A stretch of 64,000 nt of DNA from Bacillota bacterium (GCA_023415055.1 JAEZLZ010000108.1:1-64000), one strand, 5' to 3'. Positions 25,307 to 33,771 are shown, counted from the first letter of the stretch. Made by a program: numbers and translations. Notes: generated by a model from the letters alone, not told the origin.

Positions 25307-26548
25307 ATGGCAGAAGTGAAACCTTTTCTATGTATCAGACCGGAAGATAAAGTGGCGCATCGTGTTGCGGCACTGCCCTATGATGTATATAATCGAACGG
25401 AAGCGAAACAGGAAATAGAGAGGGAACCTATGTCCTTTCTCAAAGTGGACAGGGCAGAAACGAACTTCCCTGAGGAAGTAGACACATACGATCCCAGAGT
25501 CTATGCTAAGGCAAGAGAACTCCTTACGAAAATGCAGGAGGAAAAGATCTTAATTACCGAGGAAAAGGAGTGTTACTATGTCTATGAGCTCATCATGAAC
25601 GGTAGAGCCCAGACCGGTTTGGTTGCTTGCACCTCGATTGATGATTATCAGAATAATGTAATCAAAAAGCATGAGAATACCAGGGAAGATAAGGAACAGG
25701 ACCGAATTAACCACGTAAACTGCTGCAATATGCATACCGGACCGATTTTCTTAGCTTATCGTGCTCATAAAGAGATCAGCGAGGTAATATCGGCTGCGAA
25801 GAAGGAAGCTCCAATCTATCAGTTCGTGACTCCGGATGCAATTAATCACACTGTATGGAGGATCGATCGGACGGATCGAATACTTACGATAAGGAATGCT
25901 TTTGAAGAAATCGATCGTATCTATATCGCGGATGGTCATCACAGAGCAGCCTCTGCGGTTAAGGTGGGTTTAAAAAGAAGGCAAGAGAATCCCGGATATA
26001 CAGGAATGGAAGAATTTAATTACTTTCTGTCGGTACTCTTTCCCCATGATCAATTGATGATCATGCCGTATAATCGGGCGGTGAAGGATCTCGGTGGTCT
26101 ATCACAGGAAGAGTATCTCTCCAGACTGAAGGACCATTTTGAAATTAATTTTATCGGAGAAGCACCCTTTGCACCCGATCAAAAAGCAACCTTCGGAATG
26201 TATCTAAAGGATGGATGGTACTGTCTTACGGCAAAAGAAGAACTAAGAGCAATCACTGATCCGGTTGCATCGCTAGACGTGTCCTTACTTCAAGATTATC
26301 TCCTGGGGCCGGTTCTTGGTATTGAGGATCCCAGAGTGGATAAGCGAATTGATTTTATTGGAGGAATTCGAGGTCTTAAGGAGCTGGAGTGTCGAGTCAA
26401 AGAAGATATGACGGTAGCCTTTTCCATGTATCCTACCTCTATTGAAGAACTGTTTGCTGTTTCGGACGCAGGTAAGCTGATGCCGCCAAAATCAACCTGG
26501 TTTGAACCGAAGCTTCGAAGTGGTTTATTCCTGCATAAATTATCCTAA
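25307..26548 (+). CDS. DUF1015-family protein in the serine operon
   Basis: A 413-residue protein of the DUF1015 family, regularly found beside serA and serC in Clostridia. The segment YIADGHHRAASA (D209 to R213) is the most conserved part and resembles the DGHHR/DGHTR motif of ParB-like free-serine kinases (SerK, SbnI). A kinase or serine-linked role is an inference, not established. The N-terminus (RPEDKVAHRVAALPYDVYNR) is typical of the family. It follows serA after a hairpin at 25207-25247 (GGGACATA/TATGTCCC) that has no T-run and could attenuate expression. GGAGAG precedes the ATG. Confidence 0.8.
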   Translation: MAEVKPFLCIRPEDKVAHRVAALPYDVYNRTEAKQEIEREPMSFLKVDRAETNFPEEVDTYDPRVYAKARELLTKMQEEKILITEEKECYYVYELIMNGRAQTGLVACTSIDDYQNNVIKKHENTREDKEQDRINHVNCCNMHTGPIFLAYRAHKEISEVISAAKKEAPIYQFVTPDAINHTVWRIDRTDRILTIRNAFEEIDRIYIADGHHRAASAVKVGLKRRQENPGYTGMEEFNYFLSVLFPHDQLMIMPYNRAVKDLGGLSQEEYLSRLKDHFEINFIGEAPFAPDQKATFGMYLKDGWYCLTAKEELRAITDPVASLDVSLLQDYLLGPVLGIEDPRVDKRIDFIGGIRGLKELECRVKEDMTVAFSMYPTSIEELFAVSDAGKLMPPKSTWFEPKLRSGLFLHKLS

Positions 26549-26605
26549 GATAAGAACGGTATGCGGAAGGAATCGTTAAAATTCTCTAAATTATTTAGCT
26601 ATGAC

Positions 26606-26695
26606 TTGGCATAAAATGATAAATATGGTATAGTAATTAAGGGTACTCTTAGTGGTTATTGACCGAGAAATGGGTGATAAGATAGAGTACTCTTA
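26606..26695 (+). promoter_or_regulatory. Rubrerythrin promoter and repeated dyad
   Basis: TTGGCA (26606-26611), a 17-base spacer and TATAGT (26629-26634) form a sigma-A promoter. Downstream, GTACTCTTA occurs twice (26643-26651 and 26687-26695); the second sits in the perfect dyad AGAGTACTCT and the first in the near-dyad AGGGTACTCT. The pair flanks the expected 5' leader and looks like an operator for a redox or metal regulator, but it does not match the usual PerR box. Confidence 0.5.
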
Positions 26696-26724
26696 ATTTT
26701 ATAATAAGAAGGAGGATATTAGTA

Positions 26725-27318
26725 ATGGCAAATCTACGCGGAACAAAAACATTGGAGAATTTAATGAAAACATTTGCGGGCGAATCTCAGGCAAGAATGC
26801 GATATACCTATTTTGCTTCTGTTGCTGGTAAGGAAGGTTACAAACAGATTCAGAATATTTTCCTCGAGACAGCAGAGAATGAGAAGGAGCATGCAAAGGT
26901 TTTCATGAAGCTGGCTCTGGATCACCTCGATGGTGAGAATCCTGCCCCGGTTGAAATTAATGCAACCTATCCTTTTGCTTATGGGGATACGATTGCTAAC
27001 CTGAAGTCTGCGGCTGCCGGAGAGCATGAGGAAGCAGAACTGGATTACCCTGCCTTTGCTAAGACGGCAAAGGAAGAAGGCTTCCCTGACATTGCAACTC
27101 GTTATCTTCTCATTGCTAAGGTAGAAAAGCATCACGAGGAGAGATACCGCAAGCTGCTTCAGAATATTGAAGATGGAACTGTGTTCAAGAAAGATGGTAA
27201 GGTTTATTGGAAATGTATTAACTGCGGATATATCCATGAAGGAGATGCAGCTCCGGCTCTTTGCCCTGCTTGCCAGCATCCAAAGGATTACTTCCAGCTG
27301 TTGGATGACTGCTTCTAG
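26725..27318 (+). CDS. rbr: Rubrerythrin
   Basis: A 197-residue peroxide-scavenging protein of anaerobes. Residues about 1-145 form the diiron four-helix domain with AGESQARMRYTYFA, ETAENEKEHAKVF, GEHEEAELDYPAF and EKHHEERY as the metal-ligand helices. The C-terminal about 40 residues are a rubredoxin-like domain with two CxxC pairs (WKCINCGYIHEG and CPACQHPKDYF). It reduces hydrogen peroxide in the cytoplasm using electrons from NADH-linked carriers. AAGGAGG precedes the ATG; it is a single-gene unit with its own promoter and terminator. Confidence 0.95.
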   Translation: MANLRGTKTLENLMKTFAGESQARMRYTYFASVAGKEGYKQIQNIFLETAENEKEHAKVFMKLALDHLDGENPAPVEINATYPFAYGDTIANLKSAAAGEHEEAELDYPAFAKTAKEEGFPDIATRYLLIAKVEKHHEERYRKLLQNIEDGTVFKKDGKVYWKCINCGYIHEGDAAPALCPACQHPKDYFQLLDDCF

Positions 27319-27359
27319 AATACAAATATCTACATAAATTAATACATCATATAATAGGG

Positions 27360-27434
27360 ATGCTGCCAAAGAGATATCATTAAATCATGAGAATTTATAG
27401 ATGAAATGATAAAATCGATGGCAGCATACTTTTT
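27360..27434 (+). terminator. Terminator of rubrerythrin
   Basis: ATGCTGCCA (27360-27368) pairs with TGGCAGCAT (27419-27427), with an inner ATATCATT/AATGATA stem, followed by ACTTTTTTAT. Confidence 0.8.
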
Positions 27435-27637
27435 TATACAATTGATACTATAATCAATATTGAAAGTAAAATGGATGAATTACCTTAAAAAATGAATTTA
27501 TATGCAATCATTTTATAATTATTTCACTTTCTTAATGATAGTAAGTATGTTAAAATATATGACAAATAAGTTTTATGGGGTGCCTATTCACGTTCTTGAA
27601 TAGGTCGTCAAAAATGTGAAAGGTACAGGTGTTAAGA

Positions 27638-28303
27638 ATGAGTAATTTATTTAACATGGATAATCCCTTCTTTACGACGCTCGGTAAGATATGTGATATG
27701 TTGTTTCTGAGTGTGGTTTGGGCGCTGATCTGCATTCCGGTGATTACCATAGGACCGGCAAATACAGCTTTGTATTATGCGACAGTGAAAGTTATCCGAA
27801 GAGAAAGAGGCTATTTATTCCGGGAGTTCTTTAAGTCCTTTAAAATGAACTTTAAAAGGGCAGCCATTATAGGAGTAATATTGACTTTAATATTTGTAGT
27901 TATGGGCTTTGATTTGATGTGGTCTTATGCCAATATGAATGGTTCCGGAAGTACTGGCTCCATCCTGTTCGGTATATTTATTGCAATTACTTTTGTACTT
28001 GTTTGCTTCTCAACCTACGCTTTTCCGGTTCTGTCCAGATTCGATATGACTGTAAAACAGTTAGTGAAGGCTGCAGCATTTATGTCCATGAGACATCTCC
28101 CTTTTACACTTGCGATGGTAGTCGTAACCGCAGCCGGAGTTGTCGGTGTATTGTTCATTCCGCTTCTGATCTTTATCGTACCGGCACTTGTGACATTAAT
28201 TAATTCACTGCTGATGGAACGAATCCTGAAGAAGTATATACCTAAAGCTGAGGAAAGTTCAGAGGAAGAACATTCAAGCAAGGACGAGTGGTACTTAGAA
28301 TAA
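27638..28303 (+). CDS. DUF624 (YesL-like) membrane protein
   Basis: A 221-residue integral membrane protein with about five hydrophobic segments. The N-terminal pattern FFTTLGKICDMLFLSVVWALICIPVITIGPANTALYY is that of DUF624/YesL proteins, which are often linked to carbohydrate ABC transporters in Firmicutes but have no proven function. No sugar transporter is adjacent here. The ATG at 27638 follows AGGTG by 8 bases; a GTG nine bases upstream is the alternative. The C-terminus is charged (AEESSEEEHSSKDEW). Confidence 0.82.
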   Translation: MSNLFNMDNPFFTTLGKICDMLFLSVVWALICIPVITIGPANTALYYATVKVIRRERGYLFREFFKSFKMNFKRAAIIGVILTLIFVVMGFDLMWSYANMNGSGSTGSILFGIFIAITFVLVCFSTYAFPVLSRFDMTVKQLVKAAAFMSMRHLPFTLAMVVVTAAGVVGVLFIPLLIFIVPALVTLINSLLMERILKKYIPKAEESSEEEHSSKDEWYLE

Positions 28304-28449
28304 CAGGTTTATACATTTCGTATAGCCAATTGAATAATATAGGATGCTTTCAGTCAATTTGCATAAAAATTAAAATTTTCAAAAAAAATGCTTTTCATTT
28401 CGGTGAAAACATGATATATACTATATATATTAAATTTTTGTTCGGAGCG

Positions 28450-28486
28450 AAGGTGTTCTCAATTTTTTTGAGGACACCTTTTTTGT
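28450..28486 (+). terminator. Terminator upstream of glnA
   Basis: GGTGTTCTC and GAGGACACC (about 28452-28473) form a stem with a T-rich loop, followed by TTTTTTGTC. It may end the DUF624 transcript, end a short RNA starting after TATACT at 28417-28422, or act as an attenuator in a long glnA leader. The remaining 28304-28621 stretch shows only AT-rich DNA and the palindrome at 28526. Confidence 0.75.
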
Positions 28487-28525
28487 CTAATAAAATGTAT
28501 CTAAATAGACAAAATAGTTTCGAAT

Positions 28526-28541
28526 AGCGAACTAGTTCGCT
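28526..28541. promoter_or_regulatory. 16-bp perfect palindrome before glnA
   Basis: AGCGAACTAGTTCGCT is a perfect palindrome 80 bases before the glnA start. It may be an operator for a nitrogen regulator. It does not match the B. subtilis GlnR consensus TGTNAN7TNACA. Confidence 0.45.
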
Positions 28542-28621
28542 TAGATGGTTACTCGCGCGTATGAAAGTAAACAGCATAAACTGGGTTCGCGCATTGATCT
28601 GATCATGAGAGGAGATATGGT

Positions 28622-30730
28622 ATGTCGGAAAAATTAACAGAGCTTTTTGGAACGGATGTATTTAACGAAGCTACCATGATAGAGCGTCTGCCGAAAAAAA
28701 CGTATGCGGCTCTAAAAAAGACGATTGAGAATGGTGAGGATCTGGATCCAAATGTTGCCGAGGTTGTAGCAAATGCTATGAAGGATTGGGCAATTGAACG
28801 AGGAGCAACACATTATACTCATTGGTTCCAGCCTTTGACCGGAATTACAGCAGAAAAGCATGATTCCTTCATCAGTCCCACACCCGATGGAAAAATTATT
28901 ATGGAATTTTCAGGAAAAGAATTGATCAAGGGTGAACCCGATGCCTCCTCCTTCCCCTCCGGTGGTTTAAGGGCGACCTTCGAGGCCAGAGGCTATACTG
29001 CTTGGGATTGTACTTCACCTGCCTTCCTAAGGGAGGACGCAGCAGGAGTAACCTTATGTATTCCTACTGCTTTTTGTTCTTATACCGGAGAGGCATTAGA
29101 CCTTAAGACACCATTACTTCGTTCCATGGAAGCTCTCAGCATACAGGCAGTTAGAGTTCTTAAGCTGTTTGGTCATAATGACGTTAAGAGAGTAACTCCT
29201 TCCGTAGGACCGGAGCAGGAGTATTTCTTAGTAGATAAAGCAAAGTACTTAAAGAGAGACGACCTTATCTTTACCGGAAGAACCTTATTCGGTGCGATGC
29301 CTCCGAAGGGTCAGGAGCTTGATGATCACTATTTCGGAAGTATTAAGGAAAGAGTAGCATCCTTCATGAAGGAGCTAAATATTGAACTCTGGAAGATGGG
29401 AGTTACAGCAAAGACTCAGCATAATGAGGTGGCTCCGGCACAGCACGAGTTGGCGCCGATTTATGCTACAGCGAATATTGCTACTGATCATAATCAGCTA
29501 GTTATGGAATGCATGAAGAAGGTAGCAAACCGTCATAACCTGGCATGTCTGCTCCATGAGAAGCCGTTCGCCGGTGTGAATGGTTCCGGTAAGCACGACA
29601 ACTGGTCCATGGTTACCGATACCGGTAAGAATCTTCTTGATCCGGGCAAGACCCCTCATGATAATGTACAGTTCCTATTAATGCTGACAGCAGTATTAAA
29701 GGCAGTAGACTTGCATGCAGATCTCCTTCGTGTATCTGCTGCAAATCCCGGCAATGACCACAGATTGGGTGCCAATGAAGCACCTCCGGCAATCGTATCT
29801 GTATTCCTTGGGGCACAGCTTGAGGATGTTATTACTCAGTTGATTGAGACAGGCGAAGCGAAAAGCAGTAAAGATGGTGGCAGAATGAATGTCGGTGTTC
29901 ATACCATTCCTGAATTTAAGAAGGATGCTACCGATCGTAATCGTACATCACCCTTCGCATTTACCGGTAATAAATTCGAGTTCCGTATGGTGGCATCCTC
30001 TATGTCAATCGGAACTGCAAATACGGTTCTGAATACAATCGTTGCCGATGTACTCAGTGATATGGCAGATGAGCTAGAGAAAGCAGAAGATTTCGATGTA
30101 GCAGTACATGATCTGATTAAAAAAACCTTAACGGAACACCAGAGAATTGTATTCAACGGTAACGGTTATTCCGAGGCATGGGTGGAAGAAGCCGAAAGAA
30201 GAGGTCTTCCGAATATCAAATCCATGGTAGAAGCAATTCCTGCCCTCATAACAGAAAAATCGATCAAAATGTTTGAGAAGCATAAGGTATTCTCCTCCAT
30301 TGAACTTAATTCCCGTGCGGAGATTCTGTATGAGTCATATGCAAAGGCAATCAATATCGAGGCCAGAACTATGATCTCCATGGCTACAGTAAAATATATC
30401 CCTTCCATTATCACATACACTAAGAAGCTTGCAGATTCCATCAATGCAGTAAAAGCCGCAGTTGCTGATGCAGATGTAAGTGTCCAGAGCGATTTACTGA
30501 AGGAGGTTTCCGCACTTTTGGCAAAGGCTCAGGTTGCTACTAAAAAGCTTCATGAGGTTACAGCGAAAGCATCGGCTATTTCCGATATCGAAGAGCAGGC
30601 ACACTTCTTTAAAACTGCAGTAGTTCCTGCAATGGCCGAACTGAGAGCTCCGATTGATGATCTGGAGGTACTGACGGAGAAAGACTTATGGCCGGTACCT
30701 ACCTACGGTGATCTGTTATTTGAGGTATAA
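28622..30730 (+). CDS. glnN: Type III glutamine synthetase
   Basis: A 702-residue enzyme making glutamine from glutamate, ammonia and ATP. The size (about 700 rather than about 450 residues) and sequences such as EKPFAGVNGSGKHDNWSM, NPGNDHRLGANEAPPAIVS and NRTSPFAFTGNKFEFRM identify the GSIII class of Bacteroides, cyanobacteria and Clostridia. KTQHNEVAPAQHELAPIY carries active-site Glu and His residues. The start ATG at 28622 follows GAGAGGAG. It forms its own transcription unit. Confidence 0.94.
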   Translation: MSEKLTELFGTDVFNEATMIERLPKKTYAALKKTIENGEDLDPNVAEVVANAMKDWAIERGATHYTHWFQPLTGITAEKHDSFISPTPDGKIIMEFSGKELIKGEPDASSFPSGGLRATFEARGYTAWDCTSPAFLREDAAGVTLCIPTAFCSYTGEALDLKTPLLRSMEALSIQAVRVLKLFGHNDVKRVTPSVGPEQEYFLVDKAKYLKRDDLIFTGRTLFGAMPPKGQELDDHYFGSIKERVASFMKELNIELWKMGVTAKTQHNEVAPAQHELAPIYATANIATDHNQLVMECMKKVANRHNLACLLHEKPFAGVNGSGKHDNWSMVTDTGKNLLDPGKTPHDNVQFLLMLTAVLKAVDLHADLLRVSAANPGNDHRLGANEAPPAIVSVFLGAQLEDVITQLIETGEAKSSKDGGRMNVGVHTIPEFKKDATDRNRTSPFAFTGNKFEFRMVASSMSIGTANTVLNTIVADVLSDMADELEKAEDFDVAVHDLIKKTLTEHQRIVFNGNGYSEAWVEEAERRGLPNIKSMVEAIPALITEKSIKMFEKHKVFSSIELNSRAEILYESYAKAINIEARTMISMATVKYIPSIITYTKKLADSINAVKAAVADADVSVQSDLLKEVSALLAKAQVATKKLHEVTAKASAISDIEEQAHFFKTAVVPAMAELRAPIDDLEVLTEKDLWPVPTYGDLLFEV

Positions 30731-30768
30731 TTTTGTAGCTGATCAACAGCTGACATCTTTTAAATGAT

Positions 30769-30846
30769 AATAGGGCTGTTCCGGTATCTTAAGATACAAA
30801 GGCTGATTTGGCTTTTGGTCAAGGTTTGGAACAGCCTATTGTTTTA
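30769..30846 (+). terminator. Terminator of glutamine synthetase
   Basis: AATAGGGCTGTTCC (30769-30782) pairs with GGAACAGCCTATT (30828-30840) with one bulged base and is followed by GTTTT. A smaller TATCTTAAGATA stem lies in the loop. Confidence 0.65.
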
Positions 30847-30919
30847 GCGTTTTGAAGGCTTTGACATACTTTTGTCGGTTTCTTTCGGTTCTTGTGCTAA
30901 GGTAATCACAAAAATATTC

Positions 30920-30964
30920 TTGACAAGGGAGAATTTATCCTTTATATTTTGATTATCAAAATAT
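30920..30964 (+). promoter_or_regulatory. fab operon promoter with FabT operator
   Basis: TTGACA (30920-30925), a 17-base spacer and TATATT (30943-30948). Overlapping the -10 and start region is the perfect 10-1-10 dyad ATATTTTGAT-T-ATCAAAATAT (30944-30964). Its core TTTGATTATCAAA matches the FabT operator described in streptococci. This predicts autorepression of fabT and control of the operon by FabT bound to acyl-ACP. Confidence 0.85.
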
Positions 30965-31067
30965 TTGTAAGGCAAAGTATATTTTGTAAAAATATGTCTT
31001 ATAATATTCAAAATTGTGTACACTAAGAATTATGTGTTACACAAAGGCATGCATAGGAGTGGAGCAC

Positions 31068-31526
31068 ATGAATGAGAAACTGATGCAAATTAATAAAATG
31101 CTTGTTGAGGTCTATGATGATGTAAACAACATTGAGGAGTATTCCATAAAGCAAGGAGCCTTCAGTGATTTATCCATCACCGAGATACATACCATCGAAG
31201 CCGTTGGTTTGTATGGATCTAAGACCATGTCTGAGGTGGCTGCAGAGTTGGGTATTACGATGGGTACTCTGACCATAGCCGTTGACAAGCTGATTAAGAA
31301 GGATTATTTGGAACGCAGCCGAAGCAGTTCAGACAGACGAATTGTGAATGTCAGTCTGACGAAACGAGGTAAGCTGGCTTATCGAATTCATGAGAAGTTT
31401 CACTTAGATATGGTTAAAGCAATTATGCTGGATTTTACACCTCAGGAGGAAGAAGTCCTATTAACTGCTTTGAGTAAGCTAAATCAGCATCTGAAGGAGA
31501 TTTACATCGAATCAGATAAGAAATAA
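31068..31526 (+). CDS. fabT: MarR-family fatty-acid operon repressor
   Basis: A 152-residue winged-helix regulator. DLSITEIHTIEAVGLYGSKT, MSEVAAELGITMGTLTIAVDKL (recognition helices) and the wing RSRSSSDRRIVNVSLTKRG define the MarR fold. Its place as first gene of a FASII cluster and the FabT-type palindrome over its promoter support the name. FabT normally represses fab genes with long-chain acyl-ACP as corepressor. The ATG at 31068 follows GGAGTGGAG; an upstream in-frame start has no support. Confidence 0.92.
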   Translation: MNEKLMQINKMLVEVYDDVNNIEEYSIKQGAFSDLSITEIHTIEAVGLYGSKTMSEVAAELGITMGTLTIAVDKLIKKDYLERSRSSSDRRIVNVSLTKRGKLAYRIHEKFHLDMVKAIMLDFTPQEEEVLLTALSKLNQHLKEIYIESDKK

Positions 31527-31560
31527 ATAGCTTTGCGATTGAATCAGGGAGGATGTCAGA

Positions 31561-32538
31561 ATGAGACGTGCTATCATTGCAGGAACAGGCAGTTACGTTC
31601 CGATAAATAGAGTGACAAATGACGATATGGCGAAACTGGTGGAGACCAGTGACGAATGGATTGCTTCAAGAACAGGGATCAGAGAGCGAAGAATATCGAT
31701 CGAAGAAAATACTTCGGATCTGGCATATGAGGCTGCGCTAAGAGCACTTCAAAGCGCCGGATGTCCGGCAGCGGATATTGATCTTATCATTTGTGCAACA
31801 ATCTCTCCCGATTCGTTTATGCCTTCGGTGGCATGTATGGTACAGGAACGCTTGGGGGCAAAGAAAGCGGCAGCCTTTGATCTTTCCGCTGCTTGCAGCG
31901 GTTTGATCTACGGAATGGCTTGCGCATCCTCCTTTATTGAGACCGGTATGTATCAGAACATTATGGTCATCGGAGCAGAGACACTTTCGAAGACCCTAGA
32001 CTGGACAGATCGATCTACCTGTGTTCTCTTTGGAGATGGGGCTGGGGCAGTTCTTCTGAGTGCTTCCGATACCGGAAAAGGAATCTCCTTCGTCCAACTG
32101 CTGAGTGACGGAAGTAAGCAAGATTATCTTACACTGCCAGCTATGGCGCTTCATAATCCGCTGACGGTGGATCAGGGGAGTAAGCCTCAGGTAATTTCGA
32201 TGAAAGGGCAGGAGGTGTTCAAATTCGCAATCAGAAGTATCACGGAGCACATTAATACCTTATTGAAGCATACAGAATTATCTCCCGAGGATATTAAATA
32301 CATTGTAACTCATCAGGCAAATTATCGAATCATTGAACAAGCAGCAAAGACAGTAAAGATTCCGATGGAGAAATTTTATATGAACCTGGAGTTTTATGGA
32401 AACACCTCGGCTGCAACCATAGGAATTGCTCTGGATGAGATGGCCCGGAAAGATATGATCCAAAGCGGTGATAAATTAATCTTAGTCGGCTTTGGAGGCG
32501 GGATGACCAGCGGAGCCATTTTGGTGGAGTGGATGTAG
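31561..32538 (+). CDS. fabH: Beta-ketoacyl-ACP synthase III
   Basis: A 325-residue initiating condensing enzyme of type II fatty-acid synthesis, joining acetyl-CoA or branched acyl-CoA to malonyl-ACP. The catalytic triad is C112 (AACSGLIYGM), H251 (VTHQANYR) and N281 (YGNTSAATIG). GGGAGG precedes the ATG. It is the second gene of the fab operon but is separated from acpP by about 1 kb of repeats, so it may end the promoter-proximal part of the transcript. Confidence 0.95.
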   Translation: MRRAIIAGTGSYVPINRVTNDDMAKLVETSDEWIASRTGIRERRISIEENTSDLAYEAALRALQSAGCPAADIDLIICATISPDSFMPSVACMVQERLGAKKAAAFDLSAACSGLIYGMACASSFIETGMYQNIMVIGAETLSKTLDWTDRSTCVLFGDGAGAVLLSASDTGKGISFVQLLSDGSKQDYLTLPAMALHNPLTVDQGSKPQVISMKGQEVFKFAIRSITEHINTLLKHTELSPEDIKYIVTHQANYRIIEQAAKTVKIPMEKFYMNLEFYGNTSAATIGIALDEMARKDMIQSGDKLILVGFGGGMTSGAILVEWM

Positions 32539-32558
32539 GAGTTTGTGATGTTGTGTAC

Positions 32559-32651
32559 ATTTTTGAAGGATGGCACAAGGCTTTTTACTTGCCTTTCCCT
32601 CCCTGCGGTCGGCCGGTCAGCGTAAAAAGCCTTGTGCCATCCCTCAAAAAT
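32559..32651. repeat. Inverted repeat with 30-base arms directly after fabH
   Basis: Arm 32559-32588 is complementary to 32622-32651 with a single mismatch; the loop is 33 bases. The core is GGATGGCACAAGGCTTTTTA with its complement. No T-run follows on the forward strand, so it is not a standard terminator, though the folded RNA would be very stable. The right arm is the first copy of the sequence repeated in the 143-bp array. Confidence 0.8.
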
Positions 32652-33127
32652 GGGATAGAAGTAACGAGATAAAGAAATACAATAAGATGAACTATCCTAT
32701 TATACGGTTAGTGGGTTAGGATAAATGAGATGAGCTAAGCCTATTCTAAGATCGGCCGGTCAGCGTAAAAAGCCTTATGCCATCCCTCAAAAATGGGATA
32801 GAAGTAACGAGATAAAAAAATACAATAAGATGAACTATCCTATTATACGGTTGGTGGGTTAGGATGAATGAGATGAGCTAAGCCTATTCTAAGGTCGGCC
32901 GGTCAGCGTAAAAAGCCTTATGCCATCCCTCAAAAATGGGATAGAAGTAACGAGATAAGACAATACAATAAGATGAACTATCCTATTATACGGTTAGTGG
33001 GTTAGGATAAATGAGATGAGCTAAGCCTATTCTAAGGTCGGCCGGTCAGCGTAAAAAGCCTTATGCCATCCCTCAAAAATGGGATAGAAGTAACGAGATA
33101 AAAAATACAATGAGATGAACTAAGCCT
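32611..33127. repeat. 143-bp tandem repeat array, about 3.6 copies
   Basis: The core GGCCGGTCAGCGTAAAAAGC begins at 32611, 32754, 32897 and 33040, exactly 143 bases apart. The copies differ at only a few positions; copies 2-4 share GCCTTATGCC where copy 1 has GCCTTGTGCC. The last copy fades after about 88 bases. The unit length is not a multiple of three and all frames contain stops, so it is not a coding repeat. Only the right arm of the upstream inverted repeat is duplicated, giving one left arm and four right arms. Confidence 0.95.
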
Positions 33128-33528
33128 TTTATGTGGTTCAGGGGATCTGATTTTTAGAGGAATAGGGGTTCTTGCAGGGTTATACTTAAAATATTTGAAT
33201 TAGTTCAATGAAATTTAAGCAGTTTGTAAGGAGGACTTTTCTCTTTTGTGAATGACTTTCTTAAATTTGAACATGATATGAAATTGTAGACAATAGTAAG
33301 AATATCTCCCAATTATGGATTATTGGGCTATTTGCCCTTAATCATAGAGCGCAAAGATGTGTGTGGGATAATTTTCACATGAACTTATCATATATGCGCA
33401 CAGGCAAGTCAGACGAATTCATTTGGCTTGTAATAAACGAAATCGAGGAAACAAATAAATAAGGAGGAGCAAGACTCCCCGGATAAAATTGAAAAGGAGG
33501 AAGTCCTTCGGATATTCGGAGGATGAAT
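33128..33528. other. acpP leader region
   Basis: 400 bases without a supported gene. A dyad TTGAA-TTAG-TTCAA (33195-33208) sits near a possible weak promoter (TTGCAG near 33170); it resembles a FabT half-site pair but with wider spacing. A stem at about 33318-33345 (GATTATTGGGC/GCCCTTAATC) and three separate GGAGG sites (near 33463, 33496 and 33518) precede acpP; only the last is placed to serve its start. Confidence 0.45.
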
Positions 33529-33771
33529 ATGATCATGGATTTAAACAAAATTAAAGAGGTTGTTGCAGATCAATTAGGAGTAGACGTTGCAGAGTTAACA
33601 CAGGAGACTTCCTTAAAGGACGATTTGAATGCAGATTCCCTGGATTTATTCCAGATTATTATGTCCTTAGAAGAAGAATTCGGTATCGAGATTCCTACCG
33701 AGGATACGGAACAGATCGCTACAATCGGTGACATCGAGAAATATTTAAACAGCAGATCCGAAGAACAGTAA
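33529..33771 (+). CDS. acpP: Acyl carrier protein
   Basis: An 80-residue acidic carrier protein. The phosphopantetheine serine is S37 in LNADSLDLFQIIMSLEEEFG. Three in-frame ATGs (33523, 33529, 33535) are possible; 33529 lies 6 bases after GGAGG and is preferred. It carries growing acyl chains for all fab enzymes encoded downstream. Confidence 0.93.
   Translation: MIMDLNKIKEVVADQLGVDVAELTQETSLKDDLNADSLDLFQIIMSLEEEFGIEIPTEDTEQIATIGDIEKYLNSRSEEQ

Noticed and set aside
28392..28486. ANTAR-type two-hairpin antiterminator before glutamine synthetase
   Set aside because: Only one small stem precedes the terminator, and its loop lacks the A1/G4 pattern expected of ANTAR targets.
28288..28527. A 79-codon frame after the DUF624 gene
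   Set aside because: It crosses the terminator at 28450-28486 and has no ribosome-binding site.
32611..33127. The regular 143-bp repeats as a possible CRISPR array
   Set aside because: The whole unit is repeated, with no variable spacers between short repeats, and no cas genes are present.
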